Below, one piece after another: positions 7,300 through 14,910 of a DNA stretch of 15,597 nucleotides. The stretch covers positions 1-15,597 of the forward strand of contig CAYSCH010000227.1 in assembly GCA_964429355.1 (NCBI GenBank), read 5' to 3'. Source of the stretch: JAAYAY01 sp964429355. GTDB taxonomy: Bacteria > Planctomycetota > Planctomycetia > Pirellulales > Thermoguttaceae. Position 1 is the stretch's first letter. Each line of letters begins with the position of its first letter. The notes beneath the pieces are model-generated. The model ran no database searches. It was given only the letters and a program-made list of their open reading frames with translations, and had not been told where the DNA came from. The translations under genes were made by a program, and so were the position numbers.

Positions 7300-8498
7300 G
7301 AGAGAGCCCACTTCCTGACGAAATTCTTGGCCGTACGCGGCACGAAACGACGCCAACCGGGGGTGAATGCTGGTTCGAGGCGAAACCTGCTCCAGGGGCG
7401 TACGGTCACGCTCGGAATCGCCTCAGTCATAACTTCCTCAAAAAGGTGAGCATAGTCGTATCCCATGCGATGAAGGGAGAAACGCTCATCGATCCGCCAT
7501 CGGGCTGACACTGACATAGCGCGCAACCGGTCGCGGTCCTGGGCGAGTTCGCCAATCCGGTCCGCAAATTCACGCGCATGACCAACAGGGCACAGCATTC
7601 CACTGACTTCCGCTTCGACGATAAAATCCGTCACACCGCCAATTCGTGAAGCGACCGGAACTGCACCGGCAGCCATGGACTCCATTAATACATTGGGAGA
7701 TCCTTCGATTCTCGACGGAAGAACGAGCACGTCGGAATTCGCGAGGCTACAAGCAACTTCGCGAGCAGTCGCCTCACCCCGCACCTTCACATAAGATTGC
7801 AGTCTGTTTCGTTCGATCAATCTAAGGAGTTGCGTGCGATCGGGCCCGTCACCAATTACTTCTGCGGAAAATCGCACGTTGCGCCTTACGAGTTCGGTGA
7901 GTATCTGCGGGATCCAGAATATTCCCTTCGTTGAATCGTCCAAACGGCCAATTACTGCCAGCCGGAGAACTTCATGTGAACCGGTCCCGCTTTCGCGCAA
8001 GCCTGCGAAGCGAGTGATATCGACGCCGTTGGGTATCAGTTCTATGTGTGTCCCGTGCAACCTCCGCTGACGCGCTATGCCTTGTTGTTGCCGAGGGGTC
8101 GTAGCAACGACGCGGCTGAGTCGACTGCCACCGAATACACAAGTGCGGAACGCGAACGAGGTACCACTCGAGCAGCGCGTGACCAGTCGAACTCGTTCTG
8201 GCAAATGCGACACTACAGATGCCGCAATAGGGTCGTCCATCGGCATCAGGATATCAATCCGATTGTTATGGACCCAATCTGCAACCGTCTGCGCCTTTCG
8301 TTTTGGCGACTCTACATCGGGGGCAAGTAGGTGACAGCCGTCGTCGGCAAAATGGGCGTTCCATCGAGCAGCGGCTCCCTGACCAGCACAGAAGGCCAGC
8401 ACATCGATCCCGCGGGCTGCCAGGACGGAGCGCAGATTCTGATAGAATCTGTAAAGTCCCCCCGCTTCTGGGACTACGCAGTACGCAACGCGGATCAT
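7296..8498 (-). CDS. Glycosyltransferase family 4
   Basis: GT-B-fold retaining glycosyltransferase of about 400 residues. The N-terminal domain begins MIRVAYCVVPEAGGLYRF, with the glycine-rich loop of GT4 enzymes. The linker carries IPNGVD, a GT4 hallmark. The donor domain has LAVIGRLDDSTKG with basic residues facing the diphosphate, VIGDGPDR, and the E-x7-E motif as EGSPNVLME (Glu265 and Glu273) followed by AAGAVPVAS. I chose the start at 8498 because GGAGG lies nine bases upstream and the conserved fold begins at once. An ATG at 8573 would add 25 residues without homology. The gene overlaps the next glycosyltransferase by four bases. A basic, aromatic C-terminal tail after about residue 365 may hold it at the membrane. 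The sugar is unknown. Confidence 0.92.
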   Translation of the reverse strand: MIRVAYCVVPEAGGLYRFYQNLRSVLAARGIDVLAFCAGQGAAARWNAHFADDGCHLLAPDVESPKRKAQTVADWVHNNRIDILMPMDDPIAASVVSHLPERVRLVTRCSSGTSFAFRTCVFGGSRLSRVVATTPRQQQGIARQRRLHGTHIELIPNGVDITRFAGLRESGTGSHEVLRLAVIGRLDDSTKGIFWIPQILTELVRRNVRFSAEVIGDGPDRTQLLRLIERNRLQSYVKVRGEATAREVACSLANSDVLVLPSRIEGSPNVLMESMAAGAVPVASRIGGVTDFIVEAEVSGMLCPVGHAREFADRIGELAQDRDRLRAMSVSARWRIDERFSLHRMGYDYAHLFEEVMTEAIPSVTVRPWSRFRLEPAFTPGWRRFVPRTAKNFVRKWALS

Positions 8499-8507
8499 TC
8501 CCGGATG

Positions 8508-8512
8508 CCTCC
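8508..8512 (-). promoter_or_regulatory. Ribosome-binding site deciding the start at 8498
   Basis: GGAGG on the minus strand stands nine bases before the ATG at 8498. It favours this start over the in-frame ATG at 8573. Confidence 0.7.
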
Positions 8513-8577
8513 GATGGCTTTGGTGACACTTCGCTAAGAACAGCCAGTGTGATGTTACTCCTCGCTGTCGCATGGCG

Positions 8578-9591
8578 TCAGCGGCAGAGCACGTCTCGCG
8601 TCGCGCTTCCTAGTCCGGCGCCGTATCGATGGTAATCTCCCCGTAATACGCAATGGAGTACGCGCGCGGAGCGTGAGATTGGATGCAGGTTGCGTGCGGC
8701 ATAACGCGTTTTGGAGAAATCAAGGGCCTGACGCGCCCAGGCAAGAGACATTGTGAGTTTTTCCTCGTCGATCCGAACAGCGTCGACCAGGCCCGTGGTT
8801 AACTCGAGCCTTTCAACTGCGGCCTTCCAGCGGAGAACGTCAGAGGCATAGCCAGATTCACCTCGAAGCCACCGGGCACGGGCGAGGTTTCTTGCGATGG
8901 CAGGCTGAAGCGAAAGGTCGACGCTTGTATTGGCAGCGTGTCGTCGATGATACATCAGCGGGACCGCCAGACATCGAACGCGCGACACGGAGGCGGCCAG
9001 AAAGCTGATCCAATAGTCATAGTCCCACGTTTCAGGCAAAGGAACAATGAGCGGCAGAAGCCATCGCCGAAATGCGAGGGTGCAACCTTTTGTCTGAAGC
9101 CCCCGAACTAGGCGACTCCCATTCCATGTTTCCGGTTGGCGGAGCTGTGGCCGGCTTTGGAAGATCGTCTGCCCTGTCGGTTGGAGACGTTCGTCGACGA
9201 TGGAAGCATCGCAGTAAACCAGGCCGGTCTTCGGCGTTTCGAGCAGGCAATTTACCATTCTCTCCACGCGATCGGGAAACCACACGTCGTCTTGATCGCT
9301 GAGAAACACGATGCCGCCGGCGGTCGCCGATATTGCGCGCTCGAAGTTCTTCTTGAGCCCGAGTCGAGGTACGTTGCTGAGGATGCGGAACGGAACAGCC
9401 GTGTCGGCTGCAACCTCTCTGCAAATGCGGACTGTTTCGTCCGTAGAGTCGTCGTCACTAACGACAACCTCGCTCGGAACGTGGGATTGGGACACGATGC
9501 TTTGCAGCTGCTCTCGAATATAGCGCGCTCCATTGCAAGTACAAAGGGCTACGCTCACAGTCGATCGGCTGTCGTGACATTGTTTGGTCAT
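8578..9591 (-). CDS. Glycosyltransferase family 2, rhamnosyltransferase-like
   Basis: GT-A-fold glycosyltransferase of about 337 residues. It shows VALCTCNGARYI (14-25), VVSDDDSTDET (43-53), LKKNFERA and LSDQDDVW (97-104), followed by CTLAFRR and a later YHRRHAANTS. The SDQDDxW block and the downstream Y-R-x-H-x-x-N-like element are characteristic of a GT2 subgroup rich in rhamnosyltransferases. With rfbBACD just upstream in the locus, this is the best candidate in the window for using dTDP-L-rhamnose (inference). I chose the ATG at 9591 because AGGTGG lies nine bases upstream. A TTG at 9597 would sit too close to that site. The C-terminus ends in a basic RGDYHRYGAGLGSA segment, common in this subgroup. 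It is separated from the flippase by about 97 bases. Confidence 0.91.
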   Translation of the reverse strand: MTKQCHDSRSTVSVALCTCNGARYIREQLQSIVSQSHVPSEVVVSDDDSTDETVRICREVAADTAVPFRILSNVPRLGLKKNFERAISATAGGIVFLSDQDDVWFPDRVERMVNCLLETPKTGLVYCDASIVDERLQPTGQTIFQSRPQLRQPETWNGSRLVRGLQTKGCTLAFRRWLLPLIVPLPETWDYDYWISFLAASVSRVRCLAVPLMYHRRHAANTSVDLSLQPAIARNLARARWLRGESGYASDVLRWKAAVERLELTTGLVDAVRIDEEKLTMSLAWARQALDFSKTRYAARNLHPISRSARVLHCVLRGDYHRYGAGLGSATRDVLCR

Positions 9592-9600
9592 GCTCAAAAT

Positions 9601-9606
9601 CCACCT
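9601..9606 (-). promoter_or_regulatory. Ribosome-binding site deciding the start at 9591
   Basis: AGGTGG on the minus strand is nine bases before the ATG at 9591 and only three before the competing TTG at 9597, which favours the ATG. Confidence 0.6.
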
Positions 9607-9688
9607 AAGCGATGAAAGGTGTGTCCATTCTTCGGGCAGTCACTACGGGGAGCGCGACCATCCTGCCGGATCCGCGGCTCTGGGGGCG

Positions 9689-11344
9689 TCAATTGTGCCT
9701 CTCGGCGGACGCAAAACCGGATTGCGGATCAAGGAGATCGCTGCTGGCAGGAGGACTGTCAGGTTGAGTGAAAGCCGCAAGCTTCACCATGCCGGCCACC
9801 TTTGTCAGGAAATCCAGCCCGCCGGGAAGAACAGCCCAAACGGCGAAATAGCCTGCAGCAAAGACCGCTCCGTCCCACAGGATCCGCACCACGAGTGTCT
9901 CCGGCGAGAGGAGGAAAGCTGATGCCGCAGCCATCAACGTGGCGGAGGCGAAAGAGGCAACAATCGGACGCCACAGCGCGGCTAGCATATCCCGAACGCG
10001 TATGGGTGTCCTACGAAAAGCATACATCCAGCTTAGCGCTCGCAGTATCGGGTCGCCCACTCCGAACGCGATCGCAACTCCGATAGGGCCCCAGTTCACA
10101 GCGACGAGAAACGCTGCCACCAGCAGAATGGTGCGCATCACCGAGATGTGGACCAACTTGTCGGTCCGATCAAGAGCTATACATGTCCAGGTGTCGGCAT
10201 AAACCACGGAGAAGAAAGCGGCGGGGGCAAGGAGCCGGAAGAGCGTCGCAGCGTCGCTCCAGCCGGGGCCGAGAACGAGGAGAACCAGATTATCTGCCTG
10301 GAGAAAGGCGTAGGCCACGATGGGCATACCAACACTGGCGACCAATGATACTGCCTGAATGCAGTAAGATTTGAAGGCTTCGTTGGAGTTTCGAAGATGG
10401 CACAAGGCCGGGAGAGCCACGTGATTGACAGGTATGCTGATCTGCTGGATGGGAAGCATCATCAGCTGGTAGGCTTTTGTGTACACTCCGAGAGCACCGG
10501 CCCCCCAAGCGAAGCCAATTATGACATTGTCGGCGTTTCGCTGAATATGCGAAACGATGTTACTAGCGGACACGCGCGCGCCTAACGCGAGCATCGGGCG
10601 GACGCCCGTGCCAAACCGCGGGCCCCCAGGACGCCATTTGCAGAGTGTCCAAAGAAGGAGCGTGTTGACTCCTTGTGAAACAGCAACAAGTACGACTAGT
10701 GCCCAATACTGCGCGCCTAGGAAGGCTACGACTATGCATGTCGCTATTCCCGCCAGTTGGGAACAAATGCGGATAACGGCAAGTACCCCGAATTGCATTT
10801 GCCTGACCAGCAACGCTTGGTGCTGGGTAGACAGCCCCCCTAGAACAAGAACACCAGCAAACGCCATTGTAACCAGGACAAGCCGCGGTTCTCCATAGAA
10901 CCAGGCCACTACCGGAGCCATCGCCGTTAGACTGCCCATTAACGCGACACTCAAGAGAACATTGATCCAGAAGAGCGTGCTAACCTGACGGTGGTCAATC
11001 TGCGATCGCTGAACAGTCGCGATGGAAAGTCCGGCGTCTTTGAACAATTCGACGAAACCGGTGAAGGCCGTCACCATCGCAATCAGCCCAAAATCAGACG
11101 GTGCGAGCAGTCGCGCGAGGACAGCTGTGGATGCCAGCTTAAGCAAGAAGTCGGTCCCCTGCGCACCCATCGTTAGGACACCACCGCGCACGGAAAGCTT
11201 CTTTAGATCGCCGTGGGTACGTTCCTTGCGGAAGAACTGTTTCTGGTGAGCACACGAAGCTGTAAGCTCAGACTTTTGTGCGTTTCGTGGTTTGTCAGTC
11301 GTAGGCAGTTTGTCCCCACCATATAGCGAAGTTGTTACAGGCAT
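9689..11344 (-). CDS. Oligosaccharide flippase, MOP superfamily (Wzx/WzxC-like)
   Basis: Polytopic membrane protein that probably flips the lipid-linked repeat unit across the inner membrane. The family core starts near residue 46 (DLKKLSVRGGVLTMG). It continues with STAVLARLLAPSDFGLIAMV, typical of the first helix of WzxC-like flippases, then FKDAGLSIATVQR. About a dozen hydrophobic segments follow to near the C-terminus, with a soluble tail. About 551 residues is slightly long. The first 45 residues are polar and look unlike the family, so the start is uncertain: TTG at 11365, ATG at 11344 (used here) and GTG at 11191 (opening at VRGG) are all possible, and none has a convincing ribosome-binding site. 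The upstream gene rfbD ends at 11384, so a start near 11365 or 11344 would keep the genes tightly packed, which is why I kept the longer form. It is followed by about 97 bases without a gene. Confidence 0.92.
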   Translation of the reverse strand: MPVTTSLYGGDKLPTTDKPRNAQKSELTASCAHQKQFFRKERTHGDLKKLSVRGGVLTMGAQGTDFLLKLASTAVLARLLAPSDFGLIAMVTAFTGFVELFKDAGLSIATVQRSQIDHRQVSTLFWINVLLSVALMGSLTAMAPVVAWFYGEPRLVLVTMAFAGVLVLGGLSTQHQALLVRQMQFGVLAVIRICSQLAGIATCIVVAFLGAQYWALVVLVAVSQGVNTLLLWTLCKWRPGGPRFGTGVRPMLALGARVSASNIVSHIQRNADNVIIGFAWGAGALGVYTKAYQLMMLPIQQISIPVNHVALPALCHLRNSNEAFKSYCIQAVSLVASVGMPIVAYAFLQADNLVLLVLGPGWSDAATLFRLLAPAAFFSVVYADTWTCIALDRTDKLVHISVMRTILLVAAFLVAVNWGPIGVAIAFGVGDPILRALSWMYAFRRTPIRVRDMLAALWRPIVASFASATLMAAASAFLLSPETLVVRILWDGAVFAAGYFAVWAVLPGGLDFLTKVAGMVKLAAFTQPDSPPASSDLLDPQSGFASAERHN

Positions 11345-11383
11345 GGGGTGTATAGGTAAAAACAATGGGTAAACACTGCTTTG

Positions 11384-12238
11384 TTAAGTGCTGGATGATG
11401 CCAGAAACTCGCGCAGTGCACATTGAAAAGAACACATGCGGGGGACATGTTCCACAGCGTGATACGTGTCCGTCTCTAGCACTGAGAAACGTGGTCGCCG
11501 TGCCGGAGCGCCGTATTCTTCCGAAGAGATCGGCTCCAAGCGCACGTCGATCGCGGCAAGCCGAAAGAGTTCGGCTGCGAAGGCATACCACGTTGTGGAC
11601 CCGGTGTTCACCACATGATAGAGTCCTGTTGCCTGTTTCGCCACCAGGGAGCGGATCGCGGCCGCGACGTGGGGTACGTAACTTGGCGTGCATTCCTGGT
11701 CGTCGACAATACGAAGCGAATCGCGGGTCCGTCCTAATTGGAGTAGAGTATGGACGATATTGCCGCCGGAGCGGCGGCCCAAAGCACCGTAGAGCCCACA
11801 GGTTCGGATGATGAGGTGGTCATTCCAGCTCGCGGCGAGCCTCTCACTCTGCAGCTTGCTTTCGCCGTAGACGTTGATCGGCGCCGGCAGGTCCGTTTCG
11901 CGATACGGCTCGCGACGGGCCTCGTCACCTCCGAAGACATAGTCTGTACTGATCTGAACCAAGGTTGAGCCAGTCTCTTGGCATGCCTCGACGAGATGTG
12001 ACACCCCGTGAGCGTTGACGGCGTAACAGAGGTCGCGATTCTGTTCTGCCGCATCGACCTGGGTGAAAGCAGCTGTATTAATTACGACAGAAGGACGGAG
12101 TGGAACAAGCGTTCGGAGAAGCGTATCTCGGCAGGTGAGATCAAGCGTCGGAAAATCCAGCCCGATGGCTGCGAGTCCGTACTGCCGACAGAGTTCGCTT
12201 CCAAGTTGTCCCTCAGCGCCGGTTACCACAACCGTCAT
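11384..12238 (-). CDS. rfbD: dTDP-4-dehydrorhamnose reductase
   Basis: Last step of dTDP-L-rhamnose synthesis: NAD(P)H-dependent reduction of dTDP-4-dehydro-L-rhamnose. It is a short-chain dehydrogenase-type extended fold of 284 residues, normal for the family. The N-terminal dinucleotide motif is TGAEGQLG (6-13), VINTAAFTQVDAAE spans 52-65, STDYVF 97-102, and the catalytic Tyr124 and Lys128 lie in YGESK. CTPSYV and GLYHVVNTG later are typical of RfbD. I placed the start at 12238 rather than the ATG at 12247, because GAGGG (12248-12252) directly touches the first ATG but is nine bases from the second, which opens at the conserved TVVVTGAEG. It follows rfbC after only 12 bases and the binding site overlaps the rfbC stop codon, so translation is probably coupled. 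It is the fourth gene of rfbB-A-C-D. Confidence 0.95.
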   Translation of the reverse strand: MTVVVTGAEGQLGSELCRQYGLAAIGLDFPTLDLTCRDTLLRTLVPLRPSVVINTAAFTQVDAAEQNRDLCYAVNAHGVSHLVEACQETGSTLVQISTDYVFGGDEARREPYRETDLPAPINVYGESKLQSERLAASWNDHLIIRTCGLYGALGRRSGGNIVHTLLQLGRTRDSLRIVDDQECTPSYVPHVAAAIRSLVAKQATGLYHVVNTGSTTWYAFAAELFRLAAIDVRLEPISSEEYGAPARRPRFSVLETDTYHAVEHVPRMCSFQCALREFLASSST

Positions 12239-12247
12239 CGCGTCCAT

Positions 12248-12252
12248 CCCTC
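12248..12252 (-). promoter_or_regulatory. Ribosome-binding site deciding the rfbD start
   Basis: GAGGG on the minus strand overlaps the rfbC stop codon (12251-12253). It directly abuts one ATG (12247) and is nine bases from a second in-frame ATG (12238). Spacing favours the second. Confidence 0.65.
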
Positions 12253-12793
12253 AGGAACGAAAGGTAAGTGCTTCACGGAGCGGCTCCCCTCGTTGATCTT
12301 TTGGTGAAAGAACCGGGTTGGAGAGCGGCCATTCTATTGCCAAGTCCGGATCATCCCAACGAATGATATGTTCGCAGTCGGGATGATAGAAGTCGGTGCA
12401 TTTGTAAACGAACTCAGCCGACCCGCTCAGAACACAGAAGCCGTGCGCAAAGCCTTCCGGAACGTAAAGCTGTTTCCGATTCGATTCACTCAAGATGGTG
12501 GCAAACCAGCGACCGAAGGTGGGTGCCCAAGTTCGCAGGTCCACGGCGACGTCGTAGACTTCTCCTCGTGTGACACGAACCAGCTTCCCCTGGGGATGCG
12601 GGTTCTGATAGTGCAGGCCTCGTAGGGTCGCGTGTACCGACGAAGATTGGTTCTCTTGGACGAACTGGATTTCGAGGCCCAAGGCGGCCAGCTTCCGTGC
12701 ATGAAAGGTTTCCATGAAGTATCCACGTTCGTCCTGAAAGACAGTCGGTTCGAGAAGCAAGAGCTCAGGGATATCGGTTGCAACAAGTTTCAC
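12251..12793 (-). CDS. rfbC: dTDP-4-dehydrorhamnose 3,5-epimerase
   Basis: Third step of dTDP-L-rhamnose synthesis: double epimerisation of dTDP-4-dehydro-6-deoxy-D-glucose at C3 and C5. The 180-residue cupin-fold protein matches the family length. Visible landmarks are DERGYFMETF (21-30), QENQSSS (46-52), RGLHYQ with the catalytic His61, QGKLVRVTRGEVYDVAVDLR with Lys70, YVPEGFAHGF in the cupin barrel, and the Tyr in TDFYHPDCEH that fits the usual acid position. WDDPDLAIEWP is the C-terminal signature. The start is GTG at 12793, directly opening the conserved MKLVATDIPE. It lies 60 bases after rfbA and 12 bases before rfbD. I see no loss of key residues. Confidence 0.96.
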   Translation of the reverse strand: MKLVATDIPELLLLEPTVFQDERGYFMETFHARKLAALGLEIQFVQENQSSSVHATLRGLHYQNPHPQGKLVRVTRGEVYDVAVDLRTWAPTFGRWFATILSESNRKQLYVPEGFAHGFCVLSGSAEFVYKCTDFYHPDCEHIIRWDDPDLAIEWPLSNPVLSPKDQRGEPLREALTFRS

Positions 12794-12853
12794 GTTCGTC
12801 GCCTGTACAGCTAACAGTTGCGGCTGAAGATACGTCTACTGCAGATTGACGCA

Positions 12854-13738
12854 TCAGGGAAGCGATTCGTGCGGCAAGGGCTCCAGCAGTCCGCGCAAGT
12901 AGCTGCCGTAGTCGCTTCCGATCACGACTGCCAATTGGTCCAATTGGTCGGCGGTAATGAATCCCTTCTGATAAGCGATCTCTTCAAGACACGCGATCTT
13001 GAGCCCTTGACGTTCCTCAATAGTCTCTACGAAGTTCGCAGCCTGAATTAGGCTCTTGTGGGTACCTGTGTCCAGCCAGGCAAAGCCACGACTAAGGATT
13101 TCCACCCGCAGGTTTCCTTGGCGAAGGTATTCGGAGTTGACATCGCTAATCTCCAACTCTCCCCGCGAGGAAGGCCGCAGGCTGCCGGCAATCTCAAGCA
13201 CCTGATTGTCGTAGAAGTAGAGGCCTGTGATGGCATAGTTTGAACGGGGGACGACCGGCTTTTCTTCGATGGAGATGGCGTTGCCATTCTTGTCGATCTC
13301 GACGATCCCGTAGCGGCATGGATCCTTGACTCGATACCCGAAGATCGTCGCTCCGAATGGATTACTCGCTGCACTGGCGAGCAAATGTTGGAACCCGCGT
13401 CCATAGAACAGGTTGTCTCCGAGCACCATCGCAACTTTATCGGTACCGACGAACTTGCGGCCGATCAAGAATGCCTGAGCCAGACCCTCGGGCTTGGGCT
13501 GGGCGGCGTAGGAAATGGTTAGCCCCAGCCAGCTGCCGTTTCCTAGCAGTCTCTCGAATGCAGGCAGATCAAGGGGTGTCGAAATTACCAGGATCTCGCG
13601 GATTCCCGCCATCATCAGAACGGAGAGCGGGTAGTAGATCATGGGTTTGTCGTAGATCGGCAGGAGCTGTTTGCTAACAGCACGAGTCACAGGATGGAGC
13701 CGGGTGCCAGAGCCGCCAGCGAGAACGATACCTTTCAT
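12854..13738 (-). CDS. rfbA: Glucose-1-phosphate thymidylyltransferase
   Basis: First step of the pathway: dTTP plus glucose-1-phosphate gives dTDP-glucose. The 294 residues match the family. The nucleotidyltransferase signature LAGGSGTRLHPVT (6-18) opens the protein, followed by KQLLPIYDKPMIYYPLS, QPKPEGLAQAF, VLGDNLFYG, YGIVEID with IEEKP, and WLDTGTHKSL near the C-terminus. All are strongly conserved. The start at 13738 directly precedes MKGIVLAGG. An in-frame ATG at 13819 would add 27 unrelated residues read from inside rfbB, so I rejected it. The gene begins 20 bases after the rfbB stop and is probably co-transcribed with it. The usual feedback by dTDP-rhamnose is family knowledge and cannot be seen here. 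Confidence 0.97.
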   Translation of the reverse strand: MKGIVLAGGSGTRLHPVTRAVSKQLLPIYDKPMIYYPLSVLMMAGIREILVISTPLDLPAFERLLGNGSWLGLTISYAAQPKPEGLAQAFLIGRKFVGTDKVAMVLGDNLFYGRGFQHLLASAASNPFGATIFGYRVKDPCRYGIVEIDKNGNAISIEEKPVVPRSNYAITGLYFYDNQVLEIAGSLRPSSRGELEISDVNSEYLRQGNLRVEILSRGFAWLDTGTHKSLIQAANFVETIEERQGLKIACLEEIAYQKGFITADQLDQLAVVIGSDYGSYLRGLLEPLPHESLP

Positions 13739-13758
13739 TCGCTTATCCGTTGAAAGAG

Positions 13759-14808
13759 TCAAGCAGATCCCAGACGGTCTCCAGCGTATTTGGCCTCGCG
13801 GATTGGCTTCCACCACCACTCATTGTCGAGATACCATTGGACGGTTTTACGAATGCCAGTGTCGAACGCTTCCTGGGCACGCCAGCCCAGTTCGGTCTCG
13901 ATTTTGGTTGCGTCAATGGCGTAACGCAGGTCGTGCCCGGGTCGGTCGGGGACGAACTCGATCAGGTTACGGTAGCTACCCGCGGGGTGGGGCTGCAGTT
14001 CGTCGAGGCAATCACAGATGGCACCGACCACGTCGAGGTTCTTGCGTTCATTGCGTCCACCGACGTTGTAGGTCTCGCCGGGAACACCTTTTTTGACGAC
14101 CAGTGTCAATGCCCGCGCGTGGTCTTCCACAAAGAGCCAGTCGCGGACGTTCTCGCCTCTGCCGTAGACGGGCAACGGGCGTCGCTCGAGGGCGTTCAGG
14201 ATCACCAGGGGGATGAGCTTTTCGGGAAACTGGTAGGGGCCGTAATTGTTGGAACAGTTGGTCACGAGAACCGGGAGGCCGTAGGTGTGCCACCAGGCCT
14301 TCACGAAGTGGTCACTCGCCGCTTTACTGGCGGAATATGGGCTGCGTGGATTGTAGGGAGTTTGCTCGCTAAATAGACCCGTCTCGCCAAGGGAACCATA
14401 GACTTCGTCGGTTGAGACGTGATGGAACCGAAACCGAGTTTTGTCATCAATCGGGAGGCCGGTCCAATAACGTCTGGCAGCTTCCAGCAACATATAGGTT
14501 CCGACCACATTTGTCCGAATGAACTCCGCCGGTCCGTCGATACTGCGATCAACATGGCTCTCTGCGGCCAGATGCATCACGGCGTCAGGGCGGAACCTAT
14601 CGAAAGCATTACTGATCGTGTCCAAGTCACAGATATCTGCCCTGAGCCAGTGGTATCGACTCTCTTGGCGGACTTCCTCAAGTGAGGAGAGATTTCCGGC
14701 ATAGGTCAGGACATCGATATTCAGGACAGTCCAGTTGAGTTCCGCAATAGCATGTCGAATAAGGGCCGACCCGATGAATCCTGCCCCACCAGTGACGATT
14801 ATCTTCAT
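13759..14808 (-). CDS. rfbB: dTDP-glucose 4,6-dehydratase
   Basis: Second step of the pathway: NAD-dependent conversion of dTDP-glucose to dTDP-4-dehydro-6-deoxy-glucose. It is an extended short-chain dehydrogenase of 349 residues, normal for the family. The dinucleotide motif TGGAGFIG is at 6-13, LAAESHVDRSI at 80-90, the catalytic STDEVYG with Thr133, Asp134 and Glu135, and YSASK with Tyr158 and Lys162. NCSNNYGPYQFPEKLIP and the ENVRDWLFVEDHA block follow. Every signature I looked for is intact. The ATG at 14808 opens the conserved MKIIVTGG. It is the first gene after the 102-base gap that follows epsI. That gap holds a hairpin and a weak promoter-like pair, so the rhamnose block may have its own transcription start. 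Confidence 0.97.
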   Translation of the reverse strand: MKIIVTGGAGFIGSALIRHAIAELNWTVLNIDVLTYAGNLSSLEEVRQESRYHWLRADICDLDTISNAFDRFRPDAVMHLAAESHVDRSIDGPAEFIRTNVVGTYMLLEAARRYWTGLPIDDKTRFRFHHVSTDEVYGSLGETGLFSEQTPYNPRSPYSASKAASDHFVKAWWHTYGLPVLVTNCSNNYGPYQFPEKLIPLVILNALERRPLPVYGRGENVRDWLFVEDHARALTLVVKKGVPGETYNVGGRNERKNLDVVGAICDCLDELQPHPAGSYRNLIEFVPDRPGHDLRYAIDATKIETELGWRAQEAFDTGIRKTVQWYLDNEWWWKPIREAKYAGDRLGSA

Positions 14809-14834
14809 TGGATCTGTAACTTTGGGAGACCTTG

Positions 14835-14864
14835 GTTGTACGCGACAGAAGAAACGACTGACAA
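14835..14864 (-). promoter_or_regulatory. Possible sigma70-like promoter in front of rfbB
   Basis: On the minus strand TTGTCA (14864-14859) and TACAAC (14840-14835) are separated by 18 bases. They match the -35 and -10 consensus at five of six and four of six positions. A start just downstream would give a leader of roughly 20 bases to rfbB. The match is weak and chance is quite possible, since the consensus is not known for this organism. Confidence 0.25.
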
Positions 14865-14883
14865 AATACCCCGAGCATCGGGG
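14863..14883 (-). terminator. Hairpin with short T-rich tail between epsI and rfbB
   Basis: CCCCGA (14869-14874) and TCGGGG (14878-14883) form a perfect six-base-pair GC-rich stem with a three-base loop. In the transcribed direction (minus) the stem is followed by TATTTT (14868-14863). It lies 27 bases past the epsI stop. The T tract is short, so it may be a weak or partial terminator that lowers rather than stops read-through into the rhamnose genes. Confidence 0.5.
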
Positions 14884-14910
14884 GTGCTGTGGGATCTGTC
14901 GTTAGATGCT

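Noticed and set aside
9598..9688. A palindromic GGATCC-centred stretch between the flippase and the rhamnosyltransferase-like gene as a terminator
   Set aside because: Only about four base pairs can stack around an eight-base self-complementary core and no T run follows, so it is too weak to call.
12780..12853. CTGTACAG palindrome in the 60-base gap between rfbA and rfbC as an operator
   Set aside because: An isolated eight-base palindrome is expected by chance at this scale, and no second copy was seen near other starts.
13739..13819. An N-terminally extended rfbA starting at 13819
   Set aside because: The extra 27 residues are read from within rfbB and do not resemble the family; the conserved protein begins at the ATG at 13738.
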